A DNA stretch of 64,000 bases from Polytrichum commune (GCA_950295325.1 OX485805.1:21501501-21565500); one strand, 5' to 3'; shown: positions 21,845-31,665, counted from the stretch's first letter. Made by a program: numbers and translations. The notes: a model not told the origin generated them from the sequence alone.

Positions 21845-22651
21845 TTAGCATTGTACATACTTAGATTTTATTCACCTTATCCTAGCCTTAGTCCAAATTG
21901 CTCTTTACATGCTGTTGATATCAGCAATATATGTCTCAACTGCCAATCCTTCTTCATCCATTTTGTATAATCTTGTCATACATTTTGCATTTTGTATATT
22001 TCAAAGGTGCATATGAATTTGTGATTGGATAATATTACATAAATTTATATTGTATCTTTGACCTGACTGAGCACATTTGATCTCTTTATGTTTTGAACGA
22101 CACTTTACATGATAAGTTCGTTATATTTCCCAGCATTATCAAACTGTCATTTGCCTGCTGTCAAAATGTTAATACTTTCTGTGTCCCAATTTTGAAAGAG
22201 GACAACCTGGGCGATTGCTTCTTGTGGAACATCATAGCTGATTGTAATCTGTAGGACCATTACCTTTGCAACATGGTCATCGCTATGTCTGATAATGTAC
22301 ACATCTGTGCCCAGGAAGTTTTTGGGCATAGTCGGTCAAGATCCTAGTGATTCTAAATCCAGCCGCTTCCATGTTGACAACTTCCGGTTTTGCTTTCCTT
22401 CATTTGAAATATATTCTATAGATTCCTCTAAAATGATCAGTGATTCTCCTGAAGTCTCAAACTTCAACCTGTTATTTCACAGTCTTGTTCCAGGCACTCT
22501 CAGCTACACAGAATTCTTATAGTTTTGAAAGTGATCTGTCAACAGTTCCTCTCTATTAATTATTTCAATCTATACAAATGTGTTGAGCTCTTTTCAACTC
22601 AGAGCACATTGTAAAATTTTTAATTATACAGTGTGGATAATGTTTTTGCAG
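21845..22651. other. Noncoding spacer between captured fragments
   Basis: AT-rich, no recognised exon. The right end (TTTTTGCAG) is the acceptor of the next captured exon. A join between source genes must lie within it. Confidence 0.4.
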
Positions 22652-23041
22652 GGTGGACAAAGCCCATTTGTATTGGCAGGCATGCCTATGGGGACCAGCA
22701 TAAGGCCACAGATGCCCTGGAAAGCTCAGGATGCAATTTGGTAAGTCACTATTCTGAAGTCTTATTCAATGTCTCACAATTTTTTGTTGTTTATAAGCCT
22801 GTTTTGTTCGTGCATCTACAAGTGTAGTCCACAAAGCTGTCAATTCTTCTTGCAAGTTTTAGGAGTTATGAAAATAAGCGTGTTGATGTTGTCTAATTAT
22901 AATCCGCATCCCTATACCCAAGATTGACTCTGGCATGATCTTCTGTGTATATGCAGTTCCAGATAATGGTGGAGAGACAGTGGATTTGGAGGTTTATCAT
23001 TATGATGGTGCTGGAGGAGTTGCTCTCAGTTTCAAACAAGT
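22652..23041 (+). pseudogene. NADP-dependent isocitrate dehydrogenase, two exons, captured
   Basis: Exon 22652-22740 (acceptor TTTTTGCAG, donor GTAAGT) encodes [20 protein letters not shown] and then, one frame over, PGKLRMQF. Exon 22957-23041 (acceptor TATGCAG) continues with VPDNGGETVDLEVYHYDGAG and GVALS. This matches the NADP-IDH stretch GWTKPI.IGRHA.GDQY.ATD...PGKL..VFVP......LEVY.F.GAGGVAL, which holds substrate and NADP-contacting residues. A one-base change of frame lies between the ATD block and PGKL. The flanking domains of the enzyme are missing, and the sequence after GVALS leaves the family without a donor. This is a decayed captured fragment. Confidence 0.83.
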
Positions 23042-23143
23042 CATCACTGCATATATAGTACTGCTTGGATCTATTTTTTGATGGCAAGAATAACAGTTGT
23101 TTTGTGTTGGCTTGCTGTGACTATTGTGTCTGTACATCCATAG

Positions 23144-23616
23144 GTAGTTCAGAACTTAAGTAGCGATGATGAAGAAGAGAACCTACTTCGTAAGAAATGT
23201 TCAAGAGGTGGCTATTCTGACAAGACCGATACTTCTGTCAGAATGGAAAACAGTGGTTGTGTGTTGAATACTAAGGTACAACAACCTCCTGATACTAATG
23301 TGCACTATCAATATTCTGAAGAAGCTTTGTCTATCTTATACATTCTACCACTTGTCTTGCTCTTGTCTTGACTTCTCTTTAGTGTTGTAGTCTTTAATTG
23401 TTGCTGTGTGTTCAGGTAATATTTCCTGTGCTTCCAAGCTTAATATGATGTTTTTTACTCCACTAGGAAAATGTTTTATTCTGTTCTTGCTAGGCTGGGA
23501 AATTTGTGACTGAGGAGGTGATGCGAACATTGGTGGTTGTTGTCACCAATGCAACTGAGCTTCAAGGCTACACTGTTCGATCGCATTATCATGCATTTCA
23601 ATATTGGAGTGGGCAG
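23144..23616 (+). pseudogene. Unrecognised two-exon fragment, probably captured
   Basis: Two frames sit between good splice signals and are whole numbers of codons. 23144-23275 (acceptor CCATAG, donor GGTACA) encodes VVQNLSSDDEEENLLRKKCS and more. 23494-23616 (acceptor GCTAG) encodes AGKFVTEEVMRTLVVVVTNA, TELQGYTVRSHYH and AFQYWSGQ. They share one phase, so they could be consecutive exons of one gene. I do not recognise the family. The acidic DDEEE patch is not diagnostic. By context it is a fourth captured fragment in the CACTA, on the same strand as the other three. Confidence 0.5.
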
Positions 23617-23979
23617 GTCATGTGCGAATATCTCTGGTTGCTCCTTCTCTTGCACTTAGTTATACTCTTCTCATAGTCCAGACATCCGTTGATGTATATA
23701 TGAGCAAGGCCTAAGATGTATGATGTTGTCATGCATTTATTACTAATTGAGTGTCTTCAAGATGATCTATCATCCTTTATCTTCTCTCAATATTTGCATT
23801 GCATTTTGTTTAGAGGGATCTGTAGTCATGCCAGAATCAGTTCTTCTGATAGTGCAGCTTGAAGGTATCGCATAGGAAATTGAAGGTCGTCTGACATGTG
23901 TGAGCAGGATAGTCTTGCTAAAGTGACATTGTGGTGCTTTGGAGAATATGGAGATATGCTGGTCAATTATGTCAATGAT

Positions 23980-24595
23980 CCCACGCTAACCCAACACCCA
24001 CCCAGCGCCCATCCAACGCTACCCCAACACCCACCAAACGCTACCCCAACACCCACCCAACGCCACCCCAACTCCCACCTAACACCCACCCAATGTTACC
24101 CCAATGCTACCCCGACACCCACCCAACGCTACCCCGACGCCCACCCAACGCTACCCCAACGCCCACCTAACATCTACCCGACCCCGACCCCTACCCTTAC
24201 CATACTTATCATATCCTTCATATACTCCAATGTGGATGTGTCATCACATGATAGGTGGATGGCATGTGTGCACCCACAACGGTGGCCATCTAGGTATGTC
24301 CACCGATTCGGGTAGATGGTGCGCACCACAAAGCACCCAATTCCGGTGCACGTCACCAAGAGGGCACCTACCCAATGTCACCCAAAACCCAATCCACCCC
24401 ACCCATTTTGGTAGAATGGGCAAAGGGTATGCATCACCCTTGGGATGGGGACCGTCACCCACAGAAGCCCCAAAAGGTATGAACATAGGCTTTTTGGGTC
24501 CGTCACCCGGTTTTTAACTAGGCCATTAAGATTGCAGCGACATACCACTACCCACCCATACCGGTGCCCTTTTACGGTGAAATTCCTGCTACCTT
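23980..24595. repeat. Right subterminal repeats of the CACTA element
   Basis: A near-tandem run of ACCCACCCAACGCTACCCC variants (about 23985-24190) is followed by looser CACCC-rich sequence to the TIR. It is the complement of the GGGTG-rich left side. Confidence 0.8.
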
Positions 24596-24628
24596 GGAGG
24601 GTTGATTTGGACAGGATTCCTTCTAATG

Positions 24629-26536
24629 ATAGACATCAACGGAAATACATTGAGCATGTCAACAACCAAGAGGCACACCGTCAAGACTACTACAAGAATC
24701 GCGCATTATCGATAATGAGGCGCGGACGAATGAGGTTTTGGCAATCATTCATGACAAAATGGACCATGCGAAGACTGCGTGCCCTTGTTATGCGCGGAAA
24801 ATAAAGGCTACAGATGGATATTTTAAGCTCCCAATATCTGTCACAGGTTCGTTGGTTTTCACATTTTTTTTGCGCACCCACATACTCATCGTTAAAAATT
24901 ACGGATGCATGTCCATAAGTGTTTTTTCATTTTCTTGGCTTGCTTGCGGAAAATTTGAATTTCCTTCTCATAGATGATTTTGACACATACTTCTCATTTG
25001 TATGTCTTAATTCAGGTATGATCGCACATGGCCATGTGGACGTCAAGTATGCACATTATGGTTTGCATTTCTATCCAAGCGACGCCAATTATACCGTAGG
25101 GTCTTTTGCAAAACTTCTACGAGATCTTAAGAGTCCGCCAACATCATCCTCTCATGTTTTTTTTGTTGGATGTGAAACAACACCAATTTATGAGGCCGTG
25201 TTAGAGGGGAAAGAAGTTTGTCTATCGTCACTGCAAGAACCGCCTGAACAACCCGTTCTTGCTAAACCTTTGCCTCCAACTCTACATGTACAATTGGACA
25301 ATTGTACCAAAGACAACAAATATCGATACGTGTTTTCTTTTCGATCATTGCTCGTAGCCAAGGGCATTTTCAAATAAGTGTTTGTGTCATTTTTTATGGT
25401 TGGCCATACGCATGGTGACATTGACGCTTCATTTGGACATTGGAATATGAAGTTGTACGAGGAGGATTTTCCAACAATTCCTCTTCTCATGAAATCATAC
25501 ATGGATTTGGATAATGTGCCAATCATCCCGCATTTGATTGAAGTGTCCGATTTCAAATCATTTATCAAACCATTCATTCTTAAGGGAGGTGACTGCTTAG
25601 TGGGCCATACTAAGGCTCAACAATTCCGATTCTATATGCGTGATAATGGTCTGCCGGCCATGCAATTCAAAGTTTTGTGCACTTCCCCGGATTGGGGTCC
25701 AGAGGAAGGGGTACTCGTCTGGCGCCAAAACGAAGAGGGCAAATGTATGCTACCTGATGGGGAGCCTAAGCCTTGCACATCCAACCCCATGAGGGATGGA
25801 CCAAAAATCATCAAAGGTATATCCGGATTCATCCAATATTGGAAATAATTGTACGAGGAAGACATCACAATGCGTGTTCGGGATACCCACGAACCATTGA
25901 TTGCGTATTGGGATCGCATTCGCTCAACATTGCTAGTACCCGATGTCAATACACATTTATGTTTGACACAAAGTTTTTGGTCACAAAGCCGAGTGACAAT
26001 CGTGGAATCTGAGGCCATGTTTTTCGACAATGGGGACATCCATGAAGAGTTCGCAGCGGACGACCATTATGTTGGCCCAACTCGTAATCGTCTGGCTCCA
26101 TCATTTCGTGTGGCTGTTGATTGCTACGAAGGTTATATGATTCTCGTATGTCCTGGAGATGAGGAGCACCTTAAACCGATTTGGTTGGTAAAAGCATTGT
26201 CATCACCAAATTTTGTTCCAACTAGCCCAAATTTTCGTCAAATTGATGTAGAATATTGTTGTCCAAGCACCAAAGATCAAAATGTGCTCTGCACATATTT
26301 AGGGTGGGACACCAAAAAAGGTTTCAAATGGACAATGGACTCAACATAGGAACCAATTTGGATAAATACAGATACCATACTTTGTGTTTGGAAACCACGC
26401 AAAGGTTTCAAATCAGAGACAATGACCATCCCCCAAAAACATATAGATTTTACTAAAGACAACTTGGCATGTAATGCTACTGCAAAAAACGATGTCGAGA
26501 ATGGAAATGAAGCTGAAGATGAAAATGGAGAATGAT
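24629..26536 (+). pseudogene. DUF7869-like putative transposase of element A, C-terminal part
   Basis: After the CACTA right end the frame resumes with RHQRKYIEHVNNQEAHRQDY. An intron with a TTCAG acceptor at about 25015 follows, then MIAHGHVDVKYAHYGLHFYP, LPPTLHVQLDNCTKDNKYRY, VFVSFFMVGHTHGDIDASFG and, at 25849-26349, VGPTRNRLAPSFRV and VEYCCPSTKDQNVLCTYLGW. The LDN.xKDNK.RY and VGHTHxDID blocks are those of the DUF7869 family found in many eukaryotic transposon-like genes; Asp-rich motifs suggest a nuclease core (inference). Stops (e.g. after GIFK and before LYEED) and a frame change show decay. The frame ends at about 26536. The intron carries a weak palindrome at 24897-24918. Confidence 0.72.
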
Positions 26537-27150
26537 ATTGACGTAGGTTTGGACCAAAGTTATTTGAAATATGTCTTGGTTTTTTATGAAATATATGACA
26601 TTGGGGTCGAATACTATATTAGACACATTTTATAGCAATTTATAGATTACAATTATATTGCATGATTGTATTGATTTACGGATGTGGAATCCAACTTCCC
26701 ATGCGCTATCAAATGTTTCTTATATCTTTATTTTTATGGATGTGGAGTCCAAACTATATAATTATATTGCAGATGCTAATTTGCAATTTTTATACACATT
26801 GTCAAATTATTTTAATATTGTTGCGTTTGGGATGTGCCGTTCAATTCACCCACAATTGGCTTAGACCTTTATGTTTGGGATACGCATCCAAGAGTCTATA
26901 GATATAAAATCAGATGGCTATTTATAAATTCGTTAATTTTTTTCAATACAAAATCAAAAATATAAAATAATTGTGAATTTGTGTCATTGGAATATTGTGT
27001 TGGCGTAGTATTGATTATCAACTAAATAATTACTATATTTAGAAACATATATATTCATCACATATGGATCTTTAAAACATTATGTTGCCATTATTCCATG
27101 TTCCCTACATTCACAATATTCGCATCCGAAACTATGGGTCCAATTTATTT
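26537..27150. other. Element A, 3' flank between DUF7869 gene and terminus
   Basis: No gene. Stretches such as GTTTGGGATGTGCC and GGGATACGCATCC recur in complement at 27660-27740 in element B, showing that both elements share this noncoding tail. A weak palindrome (TTTACGGATGTGGAATCCAA) starts at 26676. Confidence 0.6.
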
Positions 27151-27187
27151 GGAGACTTTCCAAAGTCTCCAATTAACGAATATAGTG
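27151..27187. repeat. Terminus of element A: hairpin plus ..TATAGTG end
   Basis: GGAGACTTT-CC-AAAGTCTCC (27151-27170) is followed by AATTAACGAATATAGTG ending at 27187. The same sequence, complemented, begins element B at 27433. Similarity between the copies stops exactly after this point, which defines the end. Confidence 0.8.
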
Positions 27188-27432
27188 TTTAGACCTAGTT
27201 GCATTCAATCACACTTAACTAGTTTAAATGCGTATAAAAACTTTGTGATAGTAGAAGGTATTAACTATAATATTGAAAATATTGAAAAATTAAAAATTAA
27301 AAATTAAAAAATCATTAATTTTAGTTCCATTTTAGAATGATAAAGACCCTTTCAATTGTAAGTCACAAAAATTATAACCTCAACGCTAATGAGCATTTCG
27401 TAATATTTTAAACTTCCAAGTTAATTACATAA
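27188..27432. other. Spacer between the two inverted elements
   Basis: 245 bp, very AT-rich, no gene. Not shared by the two elements, so it is probably the original DNA between two insertion sites. Confidence 0.6.
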
Positions 27433-27471
27433 CACTATATTCGTTAATCGGAGACTTTGGAAAGTCTCAAA
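27433..27471. repeat. Terminus of element B: CACTA end plus hairpin
   Basis: CACTATATTCGTTAATC at 27433, then GGAGACTTT-GG-AAAGTCTC. It mirrors the right end of element A. The three bases before it are TAA, a possible 3-bp target duplication whose partner lies outside the window. Confidence 0.8.
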
Positions 27472-27827
27472 ATAAAATACGCCCATAGTTTGGGATGCCA
27501 ATATTGTGAACATATGGAACTTTGGGAACATGACGGTTTACAAATTCGTCTGCGAAGAATATTCACAGGGCTAAAAATAGTAAGTCTTCATATCATAATA
27601 TAAACATGCACTACACGTGGAAAAAACAATCGAATCCCAAAATAAAATAGTATTATGTCATTATAAAGTTTAGGATGCGCATCCCATAAATAAGGGTCTT
27701 ATGGGATTGTATGGCACATCCCAAACGTATTTATAAATTTGAATATTATAAATACATTATATAATAATTGCAATAATACCAAATCTATAAAATCCCCCTA
27801 TGTTGAGCCATTTAATTCCAACTTATG

Positions 27828-27964
27828 TTATGTTTCCCCGTCTCCATATTCCGCTTCATATCCATTCTCGGCTTCATTTTCCATAGTTGCAATACGTGCC
27901 AGGTTGTCTTTGGCAAAATCTATATGTTTTTGGGGGATGGTCATTGTTTCCGATTTAGAGCCCT
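27828..27964 (-). pseudogene. DUF7869-like gene of element B, last codons cut off by the pogo insertion
   Basis: On the minus strand this encodes GSKSETMTIPQKHIDFAKDN and LARIATMENEAENGYEAEYG before a TAA at 27828. Element A has the same tail directly after VWKPRKG at 26390-26536. In B the gene is interrupted here by the pogo-like element at 27967-31663, inserted at a TA. The rest of the gene lies at 31666-34663. Confidence 0.8.
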
Positions 27965-28311
27965 TACCGTAGGTTACTAGCAGCTTGGGCACTCTTTTGC
28001 CTAATAATTAATTAAAGTGCAAAAAATGGTTAGGCAGTTCAAAAAATAATATCTCAAAGTCGGGCAGTTTTAAATTATGATTAAATATAAGTTAGGCATT
28101 CATCCAGTTTCATACGTTAGGGTTACTTTCATCAGGGATGACGGCTACTTCTACATTCAACTTTACCCTAATCGCTTGCATTGGTAACCTTAAGCAGAGA
28201 TATTGTTGTGTGCTACACTTTTGTCGTGTATCAATGAGTTTTCGTATGTAGGGAAGAGGTTTTGTGAGTTACGGTATGTCATTTGTGAAAGAGATGTTGT
28301 AGAAAAATAAA

Positions 28312-30141
28312 GTGAAAATGGCAGGCCAGAGGACTTTGCAATGTATGTTTAGGCCTATTGACAAAGAAGAGATGCAAGCAAGTGTGGAACGTGAGTTTGC
28401 AATGTTGGAAAGAAGATTGGAGCTGGAGAAGGGAATGGAGAAGGAGGTTATCAAGAGGCCAGTTGGGAGGCCCAAGAAGGAGCTTCAAGCAACATTGCTA
28501 ACACCAAAGGTGGAGAAGGTAGAGGCATCAACCACAAAGAAGGCTCAGGTTAGAGGCAACTACACAAATTGGTTTCTCCCTTCTCTTTGGGGTCCAATTC
28601 ATGCTGCAATGACAGTTCACAAGAACTACACTTCCGCATTAAGGTATTTGCAAGCAAAATACAAGCTTCCAGGGCAGATTGGAAGTGTCTATGATGATCT
28701 CACTAGAGGCTCTCTCTTCAATTGGTTCACCCCCTCTGGAGAATTAAAAGAGGGGGTGAAAAAAAAAATTTATGATGAGAAATCTTCTTTCACTGAAGGT
28801 TCTCAGCATAAATATGTCCTGTCAACATATCATGACCTACAAGAGGAGATACTCGAAATGCTTCTGGCTCTTAGAGAGACAGGTCAGCCATTGTTTGCAT
28901 CCAGTGTGAGAACTAGGATTAGAACCCTAATTGCCACAAAAGTACCTAAGTTACTCCAACAAGATGGGAAAACAACTTTCAAGGTCAGTTTACATTGGTG
29001 TCGTGAATTTGTTAGAGACAACTTAGATTGGAGTTACAGGAAGGTTACAGGGACAGCAAGAAAGCTACCTAAGGATTGGGAGGAACAAGGTTTGAAAATG
29101 GCTTACAGAGCTGCATATCTTATAAAGGCATACTCCATTCCTGAGGAGTTATTTGTCAACACAGATCAGACTGGCATACATTTGGTTCCAACAGGAGGAG
29201 CTTACACATGGGAAAAGAGAGGATCAAAACATATTCTAATTCATGGGGCAGATGACAAAAGGCAGATTACAGTCTCTGTATCATCAACAGCAACTGGAAA
29301 TGTTTTACCATTCCAAGTTGTTTTTACAGGAACAACTACAAAATGCTTACCTCCACTAAATGTTGGGCGAATCACATGTGAGGAAGCTGGATGGCATCTC
29401 ACATACTCTAAGAATCATTGGTCAAATGTGGAAACATGCAAAGCATTTGTGGAGAAGATACTACAACCATACAAAGAAAAGCAAATTGGGCATTTAAAGC
29501 TGGACAAGGACACAAAATTGATATGGTTGATAGATTACTGGAGTGTGCACAAGTCAAAGGAGTTCATATCTTGGATGAAAAAGAATCACCAAGAAATCCT
29601 TATCATTTTTGTGCCAGCAAATTGTACTAGTGTCTTCCAACCAGCTGATGTTATTCTTCAGAAGCCATTCAAACATGGGTTCAGGAAAGAATTCGACTCA
29701 TTCACTTCTGATGATATTATGAAGCAACTACAGTTAACAGCAGCAAAAGATATTAAGGTGGATACTAAGATGACAATTTTGTAGCCTCAACTATGTGCTT
29801 GGCTACTCAAAGCATGGCAACATATTCAACGACCTGACATGATCCAGGTTGGGTGGAGTCATTGTGGTCTTCAACAAGTTTTTCAACCAAAATTTCAGAG
29901 CATGGCCATGGATGTGAACATGAAGACAACTCTGTTTGAGGTGAAAATAGAAGAAACAGAACCAGATTGTGCTGAAAAAGAAGAGAACGTTGATACAGAT
30001 CAAACCATTGAAACTGTGATGGAAGATGCACTGACAAAAGCCACAGAGATTGCAACATCAAATAGAAAGACATTAGTTTCTACTCTAAAGAGCATGGCAC
30101 GCAAGAGGAAATCCACAAACGCCGTGAAGTTCAGTGGATGA
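28312..30141 (+). pseudogene. Pogo-like DDE_1 transposase with one in-frame stop
   Basis: The frame opens at 28312 (MKMAGQRTLQCMFRPI), runs 490 codons to a TAG at 29782, and stays open in the same phase to a TGA ending at 30141, a 609-codon span. N-terminal residues 20-80 are charged and coiled-coil-like with a GRP-like basic motif (KRPVGRPKKE, AT-hook-like). The catalytic DDE_1 motifs are in order: VNTDQTGIHLVPTGG (first Asp, about residue 285), LIWLIDYWSVHKS (second Asp, about 405) and VPANCTSVFQPADVILQKPF (third Asp, about 445). These are features of pogo/Tigger/jerky-like transposases that cut at TA. The single stop lies after the last catalytic Asp. A CENP-B type helix-turn-helix was not clearly seen. 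Confidence 0.85.
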
Positions 30142-30418
30142 CGCCCAAAGCCCTGTATTCGCAATGCCGAGTCAAGGCTGGAGTATGGAGATCTCCCTCC
30201 CCTGGACTCGCCGACTTGCAAGCTTGAGAAACTGATGTGCTCATTGTTAATCCGGTGAGCATGATAAGTGTGTTACTTTAGAGGAGTACAATTTTGAAGA
30301 GATCTAAACCCTAATAACCGGGTTCTACAAACTACTACCACTGGATGTGAACTGAATTTTGTTAACCGCATGCTTCCTTCGTCACTGGATATGCAGACAA
30401 CGCTTCGTGGAGCAACAG

Positions 30419-30530
30419 GGTCCGAACTCGACAGGGTTCTCACCCTGCAATCTGCAATCCGAACTCAACAGGGTTCTCACCCTGCAATCTGCAATCCGAA
30501 CTCGACAGGGTTCTCACCATGCAATCTGGG
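30419..30530. repeat. Tandem repeat, about 37-bp unit, three copies
   Basis: The unit TCCGAACTCRACAGGG-TTCTCACCCTGCAATCTGCAA is repeated three times just before the rDNA piece, inside the pogo-like element. Confidence 0.8.
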
Positions 30531-30768
30531 CTCTTTCCGGTTCGCTCGCCGTTACTAGGGAAATCCTGGTTAGTTTCTTCTCTCCTGATCTGAGGTCTGA
30601 TGCGTTCGACTGTTTCCCGGCCCGAAGGGGCCGGGAGACCTGCTAAGTCCCGACGATTCAAGGCTGCTCGGGAGACGACGACGGCTGCGCACGCTTCCTA
30701 ACTCCTGGCCAAGGGAGGGTCGGATCACTGATCGTAGCCTACGCCTCCGTAGCGGCGGGACTCTCTGA
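30526..30768 (-). rRNA. 26S rRNA 5' end plus ITS2 fragment, copy 1 (non-functional)
   Basis: In complement this carries the 26S start region CTAGTAACGGCGAGCGAACC and AACTAACCAGGATTTCCC, then, after a gap in the conserved AAGCGGAGGA region, CCTCAGATCAGG and an ITS2-like GC-rich stretch down to 30768. It is nearly the same as copy 2 at 30985-31257. A fragment inside a transposon cannot give working rRNA. It was probably captured from the rDNA array. Confidence 0.75.
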
Positions 30769-30774
30769 ATTTCA

Positions 30775-31005
30775 GCCAGACAAGAAGTCGGAGGAGACCA
30801 CGGTGGCAGCGCTCTTGGAAGGCAGGCCGTTGAGCAGGACGGTGCTCTTCAAGTCGGCGACGCAGTAGTCGTTGATAGGATCAACGTCTGTGGCAACTCC
30901 TACTGACACGAACATGGCCACGACCAAGATAGCTAAGAGGAGCCCTCTCTGCTCCGACCTCCGACCTCCGACCCCTCTCCGACCTCTTTCCGGTTCGCTC
31001 GCCAT
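30775..31005 (-). pseudogene. Germin-like protein, first exon (fragment between rDNA pieces)
   Basis: The minus frame contains a signal-peptide-like LLLAILVVAMFVSVGVA, then TDVDPINDYCVADLKSTVLL and NGLPSK, SAATVVSSDFLSG. This is the start of plant germin-like proteins (secreted cupins): hydrophobic leader, (D)xDPxxDxCVADL with the first Cys of germin box A, then VNGxPCK and the DFxxSG end of exon 1. Here the second-box Cys is Ser. The Met at 31005 and the following Arg-rich residues come from the adjoining CT-rich sequence and are not native. The cupin barrel is missing. It sits between two 26S/ITS2 fragments of the same orientation, inside the pogo-like element. Confidence 0.75.
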
Positions 31006-31257
31006 TACTAGGGAAATCCTGGTTAGTTTCTTCTCCTCCGCTTAGTGATATGCTTAAACTCAACGGGTGGTCTTTCCTGATCTGAGGTCTGATGCGTTCG
31101 ACTGTTTCCCTGCCCGAAGGGGCCGGGAGACCTGCTAAGTCCCGACAATTCAAGGCTGCTCGGGAGACGACGACGGCTGCGCACGCTTCTTAACTCCTGG
31201 CCAAGGGAGGGTCGGATCACTGATCGCAGCCTACGCCTCCGCAGCGGCGGGACTCTC
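30985..31257 (-). rRNA. 26S rRNA 5' end plus ITS2 fragment, copy 2 (non-functional)
   Basis: In complement: CCTCAGATCAGGAAAGACC, then GTTGAGTTTAAGCATATCAC, TAAGCGGAGGAG, AACTAACCAGGATTTCCC and TAATGGCGAGCGAACCGG. This is the conserved start of large-subunit rRNA (the ITS4 primer region), preceded by about 180 bp of ITS2. The CCTCAGATCAG form is typical of non-seed plants. A few changed conserved bases fit a pseudogene. Confidence 0.88.
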
Positions 31258-31640
31258 TGTTCTCTCTGCTCTCTCTCCGAGCCCACTCTGCTCCGACCTC
31301 CGACCTCCGACCTCCTACCTCCGAGCCCTCTCTCCGACTCCCGCTCCGAGCCCTCTCTGACCCATTCACAAACCCAGTTACCCAGCTAGGATTCAACGGA
31401 TTGAGCCCACGAGACCCTTGTGGGCTTTGCAGCAAGCATGGGTGTCAGCTGAATTTGTGGAGAACGGACGTGTTAAAGTCAATGTAGAACATATTTGGTA
31501 CCATTTTGCTGGATTTCCTCACATGCCACTTGAATTCATGTAATTTTGGGCAGAACCATAATATTATTTTTATTTTTTTGGGCAAACAGAGTCAAGAATT
31601 TCCAAAAAATTTAGGCGCTCTTGTAAATAATTATTTTCTG
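31258..31640. other. CT-rich low-complexity stretch and pogo right arm
   Basis: Runs of CTCTCTCCGA, CTCCGACCTCCGACC and similar (31258-31350) are followed by unremarkable AT-rich sequence up to the TIR. No gene. Confidence 0.6.
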
Positions 31641-31665
31641 CCCAAGCTGCTAGTAACCTACGGTA

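Larger units (their letters stand above)
11103..24628. mobile_element. CACTA (EnSpm) transposon with captured gene fragments, TSD ATA
   Basis: The left end starts CACTAGAAGGAATCGTGTCC at 11103. The right end, complemented, starts CATTAGAAGGAATCCTGTCC at 24628. The inverted repeats are 33 bp with two mismatches. ATA flanks both ends (11100-11102, 24629-24631), the 3-bp duplication expected for CACTA. Removing the element and one ATA leaves the DUF7869 frame (..ESHNRHQRKYIEHVN) continuous and matching element B (ESYTRHQRKYFEHVN), so both ends are certain. Subterminal regions carry many GGGTG/CACCC repeats. No TNPA- or TNPD-like gene is seen. It carries four exon-intron fragments of unrelated genes on one strand, plus a nested PIF/Harbinger. 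It is non-autonomous, of the Pack-CACTA kind. Confidence 0.92.
1..27187. mobile_element. Element A: large CACTA-ended transposon with DUF7869-like and methyltransferase-like genes (left end outside window)
   Basis: Order from left to right is: a small unknown gene (minus strand), a methyltransferase-like gene (minus), a region with GGAC-type palindromes, a DUF7869-like gene (plus), and a terminus reading ..CGAATATAGTG at 27187. Element B has the same order in reverse, with recognisable protein similarity at every gene, so I read A and B as copies of one family. A is disrupted by a MITE, a hAT piece, a solo LTR and a 13.5-kb CACTA transposon. It lacks the DGQH part of the methyltransferase-like gene. 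The left terminus should lie a few hundred bases outside the window, judging by how far B extends past its small gene. The assignment of 1878-5204 to A is weakest, because it is mostly other repeats. Confidence 0.6.
27967..31663 (+). mobile_element. Pogo-like (Tc1/mariner superfamily) transposon with rDNA and germin cargo, TSD TA
   Basis: Perfect 25-bp inverted repeats begin CCGTAGGTTACTAGCAGC. TA flanks both ends (27965-27966, 31664-31665). Removing the insert joins B's DUF7869 codons CAWKLR.. to ..GSKSETM as in element A. It contains one transposase gene (28312-30141) and, in its right 1.3 kb, 26S/ITS2 rDNA fragments and a germin-like exon on the minus strand. The identical TIRs and single stop in the transposase suggest a fairly young insertion. 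Confidence 0.92.

Noticed and set aside
24000-24190. CRISPR-like array of short repeats
   Set aside because: The units are near-tandem ACCCACCCAACGC variants without unique spacers, and they mirror the other subterminal end of a CACTA element.
30526-31257. A functional rDNA unit
   Set aside because: Only about 100 bp of 26S plus ITS2 is present, twice, with changed conserved bases, inside a transposon.
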